In this document: in pieces, positions 1-8,353 of the stretch
Numbering within the stretch: the stretch's first letter is position 1
Layout: each line of letters starts with the position of its first letter
Source: Bacteroidota bacterium
GTDB lineage: Bacteria > Bacteroidota > Bacteroidia > Bacteroidales > Cfx3-03
Reading direction: 5' to 3'
Assembly (NCBI GenBank): GCA_030706265.1
Contig: JAUZOX010000002.1
Coordinates: forward strand, 1 to 29,968
DNA: 29,968 nucleotides
Program-made: the position numbers and the translations under genes
The notes under the pieces: generated by a model
Seen by the model: only the letters and a program-made list of their open reading frames with translations
Told to the model about the DNA's origin: nothing
The model's database searches: none

Positions 1-626
1 ACGTTGATATAACCGGTTACGGTGATGATTTCAGCGATTCCCTTAGCTGCAGTGGTCAGAATATCGTCAGCCTTGCTGAAAGCTTCACTGAGTTTGAGGT
101 TCCCGTATTGTTCACGTAGCCTGTCATTGCTGATGATCAGTAAGGTGTCAACATATTTTCTGAGTTCTTCTATACCCGCGTCAGCCTGCATACGCCGTTT
201 ACGTCCCTCGAAGGCAAATGGAATGGTGACTATACCTACGGTAAGGATGCCCATTTCTCGAGCGATCGAGGCTAATACCGGAGCGCCGCCGGTACCCGTG
301 CCACCACCCATTCCGGCAGTGATAAACAGCATCTTGGTATCGACTTCGAGTAACTCCTTGATTTGATCAATGTTCTCCAATGCGGCTTCTTTTCCTACGG
401 AAGGAATTGAACCTGCACCCAGCCCGCGGCCTCCAAGTTGGATCTTATTCGGTATTGGACTGGAAGATAAGGCTTGAGCATCTGTATTACAAAGGATAAA
501 ATCTACCCCTTTTATTCCCTGATTATACATATGCGTAACAGCGTTGCTGCCGCCTCCACCAACGCCAATAACTTTTATGATGGATGATTGATTTTTGGGT
601 AAGTCAAATTTTAGCATGTCTGGCAT
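1..626 (-). CDS. ftsZ: Cell division protein FtsZ (3' end cut by window edge)
   Basis: FtsZ is the tubulin-like GTPase that polymerises into the cytoplasmic Z ring and recruits the divisome. Reading the minus strand from the ATG at 626 gives 208 codons without a stop, beginning MPDMLKFDLP. The N-terminal glycine-rich nucleotide loop (GVGGGGSNAV, residues 21-30) and the tubulin signature GGGTGTG (107-113) are intact, followed by the conserved IPFAFEGRKR stretch. The C-terminal domain and the tail peptide that binds FtsA lie outside the window. It is the last dcw gene seen here, 111 bp downstream of ftsA, so it may have its own promoter in that gap. The start is supported by an AGGAG 9 bases upstream, unusual for this phylum. 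Confidence 0.97.
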   Translation of the reverse strand, partial: MPDMLKFDLPKNQSSIIKVIGVGGGGSNAVTHMYNQGIKGVDFILCNTDAQALSSSPIPNKIQLGGRGLGAGSIPSVGKEAALENIDQIKELLEVDTKMLFITAGMGGGTGTGGAPVLASIAREMGILTVGIVTIPFAFEGRKRRMQADAGIEELRKYVDTLLIISNDRLREQYGNLKLSEAFSKADDILTTAAKGIAEIITVTGYIN

Positions 627-635
627 TATTACTAT

Positions 636-640
636 CTCCT
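636..640 (-). promoter_or_regulatory. Shine-Dalgarno-like AGGAG before ftsZ
   Basis: On the minus strand AGGAG lies 9 bases upstream of the ftsZ ATG. Most other starts in this window have only AT-rich leaders, as expected in Bacteroidota, so this one stands out and supports the chosen start. Confidence 0.5.
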
Positions 641-681
641 AAAGTTACGTAGAAAGCTTATTGATTTTTTAATTTGTCAAG

Positions 682-701
682 ATAAGTTTTGAAAAACTTA
701 T
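682..701. repeat. 20-bp perfect palindrome in the ftsA-ftsZ gap
   Basis: Arms ATAAGTTTT and AAAACTTAT are separated by a two-base centre. It lies in the only gap above 100 bp inside the dcw operon. It could be a protein-binding site or a weak hairpin controlling ftsZ. Function is not demonstrated. Confidence 0.4.
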
Positions 702-737
702 TAACAATTTGATGTGGATTAAATGCGTTTTTTGATG

Positions 738-2012
738 TCATTTTACTTCTTCATCCGCAGCAATTAAATTGGTTAGCATGCGGATAAGTCCGTTGGGTTT
801 TTTGGGTTTTTCCTCTTGTGGGAGTTTTTCTGAACCTGTGTTCTGGGTGTACTGTTCTTTGGTACTTTCAAGTCCCATGAGAACAAGTCCAATACCGGTT
901 GCAAAGGTGGGTCCAAGCAGTTCGGGTTGTGTTTCCTGGGCAAGATGTTCACTCGGGAGACCAATTCGGGTATCCAAACCGGTTAGGAATTCGGTTAACT
1001 GTGCAAGATGGCGCAATTGCGACCCACCTCCTGTAAGCACGATTCCGGCGCCAAGCTTGCGCTCATAACCTGAGTTTTTTATCTCAAAATAAACCTGTTC
1101 AAGAATTTCTTCCATGCGGGCCTGAATGATGCTGGCCAGATTACGGAGGGATATTTCTTTGGCTGGGCGTCCTCTGAGCCCGGGAATTGATACCAGTTCA
1201 TCATCCCGGTTTTCTTTGGCCAGTGCCGACCCGAAACGGATCTTAAGGTCTTCAGCATGTTTTTTCAGGATATTGCAGCCTTCTTTCACATCTTCTGTAA
1301 TGACTTCGCCACCAAAAGGAACAACCGCGGTGTGACGTATAATTCCATTATAGAAAATGGCAATATCCGAAGTGCCGCCTCCAATATCGACCAAAGCTAC
1401 GCCTGCTTCTTTTTCCTCTTCACTGAGCACCGCCCTTGACGAGGCGTGTGGCTCAAGGATGAGTTCTGAAACATTAAGTCCGGCTTTTGTCACACACTTG
1501 TAAATGTTTTTTGCAGCTGTAGTCTGGGCAGTGATGATATGGAAATTTGCCTCAATTTTACTGCCCATCATGCCTTTGGGTTGAGTGACACCGGGTTCCC
1601 CATCGATGGTATATTCCTGTGGCGTAACACTGATGATTTCATCGCCAGGATTCATCGCCAGCTTATACATGTTTGCCGTAAGCTGATCCAGTTCTTCCTG
1701 AACAATTTCTGTTTCACTGTTACTGCGAATCATATAACCGCGATGCTGCATACTTTTAATATGCTGCCCAGCTATTCCAACATTCACAGACCTGATATTT
1801 ACATTGGATTTTGTACTGGCTTCTTTGATGGCTTCCTGGATGCTGTTAACGGTATTGTCGATATTGATGACTACACCGCGTTTAACACCTGAAGATTCGG
1901 TTTTCCCATAACCTAATATCTCTAATTTATTATATTGGTTCCATCTGCCAACTATTGCGGCAATCTTGCTTGTGCCAATATCCAGACCGACGATAATATC
2001 TGAGTTATCCAT
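738..2012 (-). CDS. ftsA: Cell division protein FtsA
   Basis: FtsA is an actin-like ATPase that tethers FtsZ filaments to the inner membrane and recruits later divisome proteins. The 424-residue product has the usual family length. It starts with the actin-type phosphate-1 loop (VGLDIGTSKIAAIVG, from residue 8), followed by an SHS2/1C-like insertion (about 90-170), the phosphate-2 motif VALVDIGGGTSD, and an adenosine motif VLTGGGSQL near 325. The C-terminus, after a polar linker rich in E, K and P, carries an amphipathic helix (GLIRMLTNLI), the expected membrane-targeting element. It starts 6 bp after ftsQ ends and precedes ftsZ, the canonical ftsQ-ftsA-ftsZ order. Nothing looks abnormal. Confidence 0.97.
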   Translation of the reverse strand: MDNSDIIVGLDIGTSKIAAIVGRWNQYNKLEILGYGKTESSGVKRGVVINIDNTVNSIQEAIKEASTKSNVNIRSVNVGIAGQHIKSMQHRGYMIRSNSETEIVQEELDQLTANMYKLAMNPGDEIISVTPQEYTIDGEPGVTQPKGMMGSKIEANFHIITAQTTAAKNIYKCVTKAGLNVSELILEPHASSRAVLSEEEKEAGVALVDIGGGTSDIAIFYNGIIRHTAVVPFGGEVITEDVKEGCNILKKHAEDLKIRFGSALAKENRDDELVSIPGLRGRPAKEISLRNLASIIQARMEEILEQVYFEIKNSGYERKLGAGIVLTGGGSQLRHLAQLTEFLTGLDTRIGLPSEHLAQETQPELLGPTFATGIGLVLMGLESTKEQYTQNTGSEKLPQEEKPKKPNGLIRMLTNLIAADEEVK

Positions 2013-2018
2013 ATGTGG

Positions 2019-2819
2019 TTAATTTTTTGTGCAAACGACCTGATTTTTATACTTTAAATTTATTGTAGCATACTTGTCCCAGCCACCGTTATTCATTTCA
2101 TTTCGGTAGAAAGCCTTTAGATATGAAAATTTTTCTTCAATTCGATCCATATCTCCAAACATTATTACCTGGTCACCGACCTTTGGAATGATTTCGATTT
2201 CATTTTTATCATTAATATATATTTGTTCTGCCAAGGCTTTCAGAAAAGGCTTTTTATCAATGTATGACGCGATTTTGTAAACTTTAAAAAGCGGTTCGGA
2301 GGCAAGTTCCACCGAATCTGTTTTTTTATCGGCTAATCTGAATCGATTTTCATTCGTATATTTTTGTGCAATAAAACCACTAGCTGTAATTAGCCGGGTA
2401 GCAGTTCCATTCATTACGGGCAGCAAGATTCCTTCCCTGTCGATGTAATAGGTGTCTCCATCCTGGTTAAACACGCGCACCAATGGTTCTCTTTGAACCA
2501 ATGATATTTTGAGAATGCCGTCAATACTCGATTTAATATCGACATGTGAAGCATAGGGTTGTTCTTCAATCCTTTTCTTTAATGCAGCGATATCAATTTT
2601 TTCGATGGGTTGATTCTCAAGTTTACCGTTTGCTTCGGCAATATCTGATATTTGCTTTTCCGTAATGATGACATCACTCGTGCTGTACCTGATATTGATG
2701 CTAACTTCCTTGCACGTAGTTTGTACGCGGACATTACGAACAGCCACAATTAACCATACCAGCCCTCCAAGAACAAGTACAACTGCAATAGTCAGAAGTA
2801 TCTTTTTAAACTTTCTCAT
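2019..2819 (-). CDS. ftsQ: Cell division protein FtsQ/DivIB
   Basis: FtsQ is a bitopic inner-membrane protein that links early and late divisome components. The 266-residue product has a short basic N-terminus (MRKFKK), one membrane helix at about residues 6-27, and a periplasmic region. That region begins with a POTRA-like segment (roughly 40-112: ITEKQISDIAEANGK, then IDIAALKKRIEEQPYASHV). A beta-rich FtsQ domain with the phrase YYIDREGILLPV (about 124-135) follows. Sequence similarity in this family is low, so identity rests on these motifs plus position between murC (41 bp upstream) and ftsA (6 bp downstream). Confidence 0.92.
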   Translation of the reverse strand: MRKFKKILLTIAVVLVLGGLVWLIVAVRNVRVQTTCKEVSINIRYSTSDVIITEKQISDIAEANGKLENQPIEKIDIAALKKRIEEQPYASHVDIKSSIDGILKISLVQREPLVRVFNQDGDTYYIDREGILLPVMNGTATRLITASGFIAQKYTNENRFRLADKKTDSVELASEPLFKVYKIASYIDKKPFLKALAEQIYINDKNEIEIIPKVGDQVIMFGDMDRIEEKFSYLKAFYRNEMNNGGWDKYATINLKYKNQVVCTKN

Positions 2820-2860
2820 TTGTTGGTAATGTGTTTATTGTGCATTCCTGTTTTTATTCA

Positions 2861-4213
2861 TTATAAAGCTTCTTCAATTGGTTTAACAAACTGATCAATA
2901 TCACCTGCTCCCATCGTTAAAAGGAGTTCCGGCTTTAGTGTTTGCAATACTTTGATCAATTCATCTTTCTGGCAAATGCGCTTGGATGATTTGTTTATCT
3001 TGTTTAAAAGCATCTGTGAATTGACGCCCTCAATCGGCAGTTCCCTTGCGGGATAGATTTCAAGTAAGATGATGTCATCCAGCAGTTCGAGGCTGCGTGC
3101 AAAATCATCGGCAAAGTCACGTGTGCGTGTATACAGGTGTGGTTGAAAGACCCCCGTTATTTTCTTATCGGGATAAAGATGTTTAACCGAATTGATACAA
3201 GCTTTTATCTCTTCAGGATGATGGGCATAATCGTCGATATAAACCAGATCATTGCGATTAATGCGTATGTCGAAACGGCGGTTTACACCAGAGAAGCTCA
3301 GGAGCCCTTTCCTGATTTCTTCTCTTGTGGCTCCGGCCAACCAGGCTGCCGCAGAAGCAGCGATGGCGTTTTCGACATTATATAAGCCAGGCAGGCCTAA
3401 TTCAACGTCTCTGATAACCGTGTCGCAGAGGATTAAATCAAATATATAATGTGCGCCCTTTATTCGTAAATTTTGAATACCAAAGTCGGCTTTCTGATCA
3501 ATAGAATAAGTATAGACTTTGAGGCCGGGACGCTGATATACATTTAATGAAATTCCCTTTTTAATGATAAGTTGCCCGCCAGGTTTGATTTGTCCGGTAT
3601 ACTGAGTGAAACTTTCTTTCAGAGCCGGAATGTTTTTATAAATATCAAGGTGGTCAGCATCAACAGCTGTTATAACCGCGATCTGAGGAAAGAGATGCAA
3701 AAAGGAACGGTCAAATTCATCTGCTTCGACAACAATCCAATTACTTTCAGGCGCAAGTAACAGATTTGATTGGAAGTTTTTGGATATACCACCAAGGAAG
3801 GCATTGACTCCTTTTGGGGATTGGTTCAAAAGGTGAGCCGTTAGGGTAGAAATTGTAGTTTTGCCATGAGTTCCTGCAATGCCAATGGTCTTAAATTCAG
3901 CCGAAATAAGACCGAGCACTTGTGCTCTTTTGAGAATGGGGTAGCCATTTTCAAGAAAGAATTGGTACTCAGCATGTTTTTTAGGTATAGCAGGAGTATA
4001 AACAACAAGATCTACTCCATCTGGGATGAGATCAACATCTTCTTCGTAATGGATTTTCATCCCTTCTGCTTCCAGCTCAACTGTCAGTGGGGTGGATGTC
4101 CGATCATAACCAAAGACTGAACAGCCACGACTTTTAAAGAAACGGGCAAGGGCACTCATCCCTATTCCGCCGATTCCTAAAAAATATACTTCTTTAACTT
4201 GTTCAATATTCAT
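2861..4213 (-). CDS. murC: UDP-N-acetylmuramate--L-alanine ligase MurC
   Basis: MurC is the cytoplasmic ATP-dependent ligase that adds L-alanine to UDP-N-acetylmuramate, the first step of stem-peptide assembly. At 450 residues it is full length. The N-terminal Rossmann-like domain opens with FLGIGGIGMSALA (residues 11-23). The central ATPase domain carries GTHGKTT (114-120), the MurC-specific form of the P-loop, and EADEFDRSF. The C-terminal domain includes NRRFD, DYAHHPEEI and FQPHLYTRT. It lies 10 bp after murG. All three Mur-ligase domains are present, in sharp contrast with the truncated murD in the same operon. Confidence 0.97.
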   Translation of the reverse strand: MNIEQVKEVYFLGIGGIGMSALARFFKSRGCSVFGYDRTSTPLTVELEAEGMKIHYEEDVDLIPDGVDLVVYTPAIPKKHAEYQFFLENGYPILKRAQVLGLISAEFKTIGIAGTHGKTTISTLTAHLLNQSPKGVNAFLGGISKNFQSNLLLAPESNWIVVEADEFDRSFLHLFPQIAVITAVDADHLDIYKNIPALKESFTQYTGQIKPGGQLIIKKGISLNVYQRPGLKVYTYSIDQKADFGIQNLRIKGAHYIFDLILCDTVIRDVELGLPGLYNVENAIAASAAAWLAGATREEIRKGLLSFSGVNRRFDIRINRNDLVYIDDYAHHPEEIKACINSVKHLYPDKKITGVFQPHLYTRTRDFADDFARSLELLDDIILLEIYPARELPIEGVNSQMLLNKINKSSKRICQKDELIKVLQTLKPELLLTMGAGDIDQFVKPIEEAL

Positions 4214-4223
4214 TTTCTCTGGT

Positions 4224-5324
4224 TTAAATAATGCTTAGTATTTTGGTGGCAATTGTATTAGCCGCATCAGGTTTTGCCATCAACTTAATCGAATCCGAAA
4301 GTCCCTTTTGCCGGTCCTTGTCGGCGAGTAAAGATTCCAGTATTACGGTGAGTTCTTTTGAAATTTCGTTATCTGATATGAGAATCGCTGCCTGTCTGTC
4401 ACTTAAGGCTTGGGCGTTTTTGGTCTGATGGTCGCCTGCAGCATAAGGAAATGGAACCAGAATGGCTGGTTTTCCAACCCTGCACAATTCCGAAATGGCA
4501 ATGGCTCCGGCTCTTGAAACAACTACATTGGCGGCTTCGAAAGCCATATTGATTGTGTTGATAAATTCATAGACCTTGATGCCGGTATAGTCAATTTTTT
4601 TAGCTTCATCCAGGGCCGTTTGATAAAAAGATTTACCTGTCTGCCATATAAGCTGTATTTCTTTTTCCTTAAAGAAAGTGAGGTTTGCAGCAATAGCCTG
4701 ATTGATACTCCGGGCGCCTTGACTCCCTCCAACAACAAATACGACTTGCTTTTCATTTTCCAGCCCAAATTCATTAAGGGCATCAAGACGATTTGGCTTA
4801 ACTTTAAAAATGTCTTCACGAATAGGATTCCCGGTCAATAAAATTTTGTCTTTCGGGAAATAACGCTCCATGCCATCAAATGCAGTACAAATGCAGGCTG
4901 CTTTTCTACCTAAAATGCGGTTAGTGACTCCCGGAAAGTTATTCTGTTCCTGGATCACAATTGGAATATTCAGCCACGTTGCAGCACGGAGTACCGGTCC
5001 GCTGGCATAACCGCCTGTCCCTATAACAATGGACGGCTTGAACTTTCTGAGAATCATCAGTGCTTTTATCATCGAAACCAGAAGTTTGATGGGGAAAAGA
5101 AGATTGGATAGCGAAAGGCTTCGTTGAAAACCACTTATCCAAAGCCCGATGATTGGATAACCATTATTGGGCACCTTTTCCATCTCCATTTTCCCTTTTG
5201 CGCCAACAAAAAGAATATCAATATCGGGGTCAATTTTCCTTAGTGCTCCTGCTATTGCAAGAGCCGGAAAAATATGGCCACCCGTACCGCCTCCGCTAAT
5301 AATTACTCTTTTAGGCACTTGCAT
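4224..5324 (-). CDS. murG: Lipid II synthase MurG (GlcNAc transferase)
   Basis: MurG transfers GlcNAc from UDP-GlcNAc to lipid I on the cytoplasmic face of the membrane, giving lipid II. I chose the ATG at 5324 (366 residues, beginning MQVPKRVIIS). It puts the glycine-rich loop GGGTGGHIFPA at residues 11-21, the normal family layout, and overlaps the ftsW 3' end by 14 bp. A start 48 bp further upstream is open but adds 16 atypical residues inside ftsW. Other family motifs are the second G loop GGSQGARSIN and the UDP-sugar site segment VVSRAGAIAISEL. The protein is complete, a GT28 glycosyltransferase. Confidence 0.96.
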   Translation of the reverse strand: MQVPKRVIISGGGTGGHIFPALAIAGALRKIDPDIDILFVGAKGKMEMEKVPNNGYPIIGLWISGFQRSLSLSNLLFPIKLLVSMIKALMILRKFKPSIVIGTGGYASGPVLRAATWLNIPIVIQEQNNFPGVTNRILGRKAACICTAFDGMERYFPKDKILLTGNPIREDIFKVKPNRLDALNEFGLENEKQVVFVVGGSQGARSINQAIAANLTFFKEKEIQLIWQTGKSFYQTALDEAKKIDYTGIKVYEFINTINMAFEAANVVVSRAGAIAISELCRVGKPAILVPFPYAAGDHQTKNAQALSDRQAAILISDNEISKELTVILESLLADKDRQKGLSDSIKLMAKPDAANTIATKILSII

Positions 5325-6498
5325 AATCGTTTGATGGTTCGGAATTAATTTCTTCATCAGAATGTTCTTCAATATATCTGCTCACACTTAGTATAATGCC
5401 AATTGAAATGCAGGTGAACCAGATCGAGGTCCCACCCATACTCACTAATGGCAGTGGTTGACCCGTAACGGGCATGAGATCAACGGCAACCAACATATTG
5501 ATCAGGGCCTGGAATGTCAGGCTAAAGCTTAACCCTATTGCAAGCAACGCTCCAAACGTGTGAGGGAATTTCATTACAATCCTATAACCTCGTGTAAATA
5601 AAATGACATACAGGACCAGAATACAAAATCCGCCTGCTAATCCATATTCCTCGATGATAATTGCAAAAATGAAGTCAGAATAAGGGTGAGGTAAAAAATT
5701 CTTTTGTGTTCCATTACCGGGCATTTTTCCTAATATTCCACCGGTGGAAATGGCTATTTTAGCCTGATCCGATTGAAAACTATCACTTCCCTTGCCACCT
5801 ATAAATGTTTCGATACGATTCTGCCATGTTCCAATACGACCTTTATTGTTATTGGGTAAAAAGTGAACGACCATTACAAACATCAGGAACCCCAGGAGGC
5901 CGGCGCTTGAGAGATAAACAAGGTATTTTATTTTAACACCGCCGACATAGATCAACATGATGCAGGTCATAAAAATCAGGCCTGCAGTCGATAAATTATT
6001 GGGGAGAATGAGAGCTACAATGATACCGATGCGAATTAAAAGCGGTAAAAAGGTTTCCTTAAAATTTAAAATGCTACTTTGTTTTTTAGTCAGCATCTTA
6101 GCAATAAGTATGATCAGCGCTAGTTTGGCTACATCAGACGATTGAAATGAGACATTTAGAACCGGAATGGTTGCCCATCTGTTTGCTTCATTGAGGTTGA
6201 TCCCGAATATGAGCGTATAAATTAAAAGGCCAACACTGCCCCAGTAAAAAACTTCCGCTATCCTTGCATAATAAGTATATTTGATTCTGTGGCAGGCATA
6301 CATTAAAGCAAATCCCAGAAATAAAATGAACAGGTGTTTTAGAATATAATATTCAGTATTGCCATGTTGAAACCTGTAAGCCAGCGTTCCGGTCGAGCTA
6401 TAAACGGCAAGCATCGAAAATATCGAAAGAAATAACACGACAATCCAGATGACTTTGTCACCTCTGATGTCGTTTAAAAATGCTTGTATCCTGTTCAT
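5311..6498 (-). CDS. ftsW: Cell division SEDS protein FtsW
   Basis: FtsW is a SEDS-family integral membrane protein, the peptidoglycan polymerase of the divisome that acts with its partner class B PBP (FtsI). The 395-residue product is strongly hydrophobic with about ten predicted membrane helices. It carries the family hallmark near the C-terminus (PVTGQPLPLVSMGGTS) and a large periplasmic loop (about 225-265) containing GRIGTWQNRIETF. The position between murD and murG in a dcw operon favours FtsW over the paralogue RodA. The last 14 bp overlap the murG start, suggesting translational coupling. Confidence 0.96.
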   Translation of the reverse strand: MNRIQAFLNDIRGDKVIWIVVLFLSIFSMLAVYSSTGTLAYRFQHGNTEYYILKHLFILFLGFALMYACHRIKYTYYARIAEVFYWGSVGLLIYTLIFGINLNEANRWATIPVLNVSFQSSDVAKLALIILIAKMLTKKQSSILNFKETFLPLLIRIGIIVALILPNNLSTAGLIFMTCIMLIYVGGVKIKYLVYLSSAGLLGFLMFVMVVHFLPNNNKGRIGTWQNRIETFIGGKGSDSFQSDQAKIAISTGGILGKMPGNGTQKNFLPHPYSDFIFAIIIEEYGLAGGFCILVLYVILFTRGYRIVMKFPHTFGALLAIGLSFSLTFQALINMLVAVDLMPVTGQPLPLVSMGGTSIWFTCISIGIILSVSRYIEEHSDEEINSEPSNDYASA

Positions 6499-6522
6499 CG
6501 TTACTATTAATTGCTTTTAGTA

Positions 6523-7071
6523 TTACAGATTTTGAACGGCATTTCTGAATGCCACTCCTCGTTCCTTATAATCGGAAAACAGATCAAAACTGGCACATGC
6601 AGGTGATAATAGAACTGTATCTCCTTTTTCTCCGATCGAATAAGCATAATTGACTGCTTCTTCCATCGAAGTGGTTTCAACAATTTTCTTTATATAGGGA
6701 GAGAAGGTCTCAATCAGTTTGGCGTTATTGATTCCAAGGCAAATCAAAATTTTCACTCTGCGTTTTGCGATCTCCAGAAGTTTTGAGTAATCATTGCCAT
6801 TATCGGTTCCACCAGCGATCCAAATGATTGGGCGGTTATATTCTTCCAACGAAAACCAGGTTGTGTTGACATTTGTAGCTTTCGAATCGTTCACAAATTC
6901 AATCCCGGCAATATTTGCAACAGATTCGAGTCGATGTTCTTCGTTGTGAAAATCCGATAAACACTGCTTTATGGTTTCTTTGCGTATATCAATCAGGCGA
7001 TCGGCAATACTTGCTGCCATAGATTTATGGATATTATATTTTCCTTGTAATGATAATTCTTCTATCGTCAT
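6523..7071 (-). CDS. murD: MurD C-terminal fragment (N-terminal ~255 residues missing)
   Basis: MurD normally adds D-glutamate to UDP-MurNAc-L-Ala and is about 440 residues long. This ORF encodes only 182. What remains is the end of the central domain (LSLQGKYNIHKSMAA) and the complete C-terminal ligase domain: HRLESVANIAGIEFVNDSKATN, here split as HRLES and VNDSKATNVNTTW, and LLSPACASFDLFSDYKERG at the end. The UDP-binding Rossmann domain and the GTNGKT P-loop are absent and not found elsewhere in the window. Only 22 bp separate its ATG from the mraY stop, with an in-frame stop 15 bases upstream, so no hidden extension exists. Alone it cannot bind ATP or UDP-MurNAc as known MurD does. It may be a pseudogene, an assembly deletion, or one half of a split or replaced enzyme. 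Confidence 0.85.
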   Translation of the reverse strand: MTIEELSLQGKYNIHKSMAASIADRLIDIRKETIKQCLSDFHNEEHRLESVANIAGIEFVNDSKATNVNTTWFSLEEYNRPIIWIAGGTDNGNDYSKLLEIAKRRVKILICLGINNAKLIETFSPYIKKIVETTSMEEAVNYAYSIGEKGDTVLLSPACASFDLFSDYKERGVAFRNAVQNL

Positions 7072-7093
7072 GAGTGTAGGTATTTAGTATTGG

Positions 7094-8347
7094 TTACCTG
7101 ATTTTTAGTGTAATGATTGTTAAAACTGCAAGCATAATTCCAATGATAAAGAATCGTTGAACGATTTTGGGTTCCTTATACCCCATTATCTGATAATGGT
7201 GATGCAAAGGAGACATTTTAAAAATTCTTCGTCCTTCGCCAAACCGAATGCGAGTGTATTTGAAATAATAAACCTGCATGACCACAGATAAATTTTCGAC
7301 TATGAATATTCCGCAAAGGATCGGAATCAATAACTCTTTCCGAATCAATATGGCAAAAGTTGCAATGATGCCACCTATTGCCAGGCTACCGGTGTCGCCC
7401 ATGAAAACCTGAGCCGGATAGGTATTGTACCATAGGAATCCGACACAGGCGCCCACAAAGGCACTCACAAATATTGTCAGCTCGCCAGTGTCTGGCAAAT
7501 ACATGATATTCAGATAATCGGCAAATACAATGTTGCCAGATACCCAGGCGAGAATACCCAGGGTGGCTCCAATTATGGCTGAAGTCCCTGTCGCCAATCC
7601 ATCAATGCCATCCGTCAGGTTTGCTCCATTTGAAATGGCCGTGATAATCAGGATGACAACCAGGGTAAAGACGAGCCATTCCCATTGTTTGGATCCCTTT
7701 CCCATAAAAGAGATGAGTTTGGAATAATCAAACTCATTGTTTTTAAAGAAGGGGATGGTTGTCTTGGTAGATTTTTTTGCTATCGGTGAGAATTTACTGA
7801 GATGATTGCTTGAGCGTTCAAAAAGGGTAACGCCATTGATTGGTTGGCCTTTAGCCTCAGGAAATTTTTCGCGAATGACGATTGCCGGATGGAAATACAT
7901 GGTTAATCCGATTACAACACCGCATAATATCTGACCTAATATTTTGAATTTTCCTGCAAGACCTTTTTTATCCTTTTTGAAGACTTTAATATAGTCATCC
8001 AGAAAACCGATCATTCCAAGCCATACTGTGGTGAACAGCATCAGAAGAATATAAATATTATCCAGCTTGCTAAACAGCAGCGTTGGAACCAGAATAGCGC
8101 CCAGAATGATGAGGCCCCCCATTGTTGGGGTGCCTTCCTTTTCTTTTTGCCCTTCCAGCCCAAGATCACGAACAGTTTCGCCAACTTGCTTTCTCCTTAG
8201 ATAATTAATGAGCGATTTTCCAAAGAGCAACGAAATGGTTAAAGAAATGATAACAGCAAGAGCCGCCCGGAATGAAATATATTGAAACATCCCTGCACCG
8301 GGGAAATTGAAGGTCTTGTGTAAATATTGGAAGAGATAGTATAACAT
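7094..8347 (-). CDS. mraY: Phospho-MurNAc-pentapeptide transferase MraY
   Basis: MraY moves phospho-MurNAc-pentapeptide from UDP onto undecaprenyl phosphate, making lipid I at the inner membrane. The 417-residue polytopic protein holds the catalytic signatures: the aspartate pair in GFLDDYIKVF (D117, D118), NLTDGIDGLA (243-252), VFMGDTGSLA and the histidine cluster MSPLHHHYQ near the C-terminus. It is longer than the about 360-residue enterobacterial enzyme because of an extra loop at roughly 155-225; I recall similar insertions in other Bacteroidota. It starts 6 bp after murE and is followed after 22 bp by the murD fragment. It appears intact. Confidence 0.97.
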   Translation of the reverse strand: MLYYLFQYLHKTFNFPGAGMFQYISFRAALAVIISLTISLLFGKSLINYLRRKQVGETVRDLGLEGQKEKEGTPTMGGLIILGAILVPTLLFSKLDNIYILLMLFTTVWLGMIGFLDDYIKVFKKDKKGLAGKFKILGQILCGVVIGLTMYFHPAIVIREKFPEAKGQPINGVTLFERSSNHLSKFSPIAKKSTKTTIPFFKNNEFDYSKLISFMGKGSKQWEWLVFTLVVILIITAISNGANLTDGIDGLATGTSAIIGATLGILAWVSGNIVFADYLNIMYLPDTGELTIFVSAFVGACVGFLWYNTYPAQVFMGDTGSLAIGGIIATFAILIRKELLIPILCGIFIVENLSVVMQVYYFKYTRIRFGEGRRIFKMSPLHHHYQIMGYKEPKIVQRFFIIGIMLAVLTIITLKIR

Positions 8348-8353
8348 ATAATA

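Noticed and set aside
5325..5372. Upstream start for murG giving 382 residues
   Set aside because: The extra 16 residues lie inside ftsW and displace the glycine-rich loop from its usual distance to the N-terminus.
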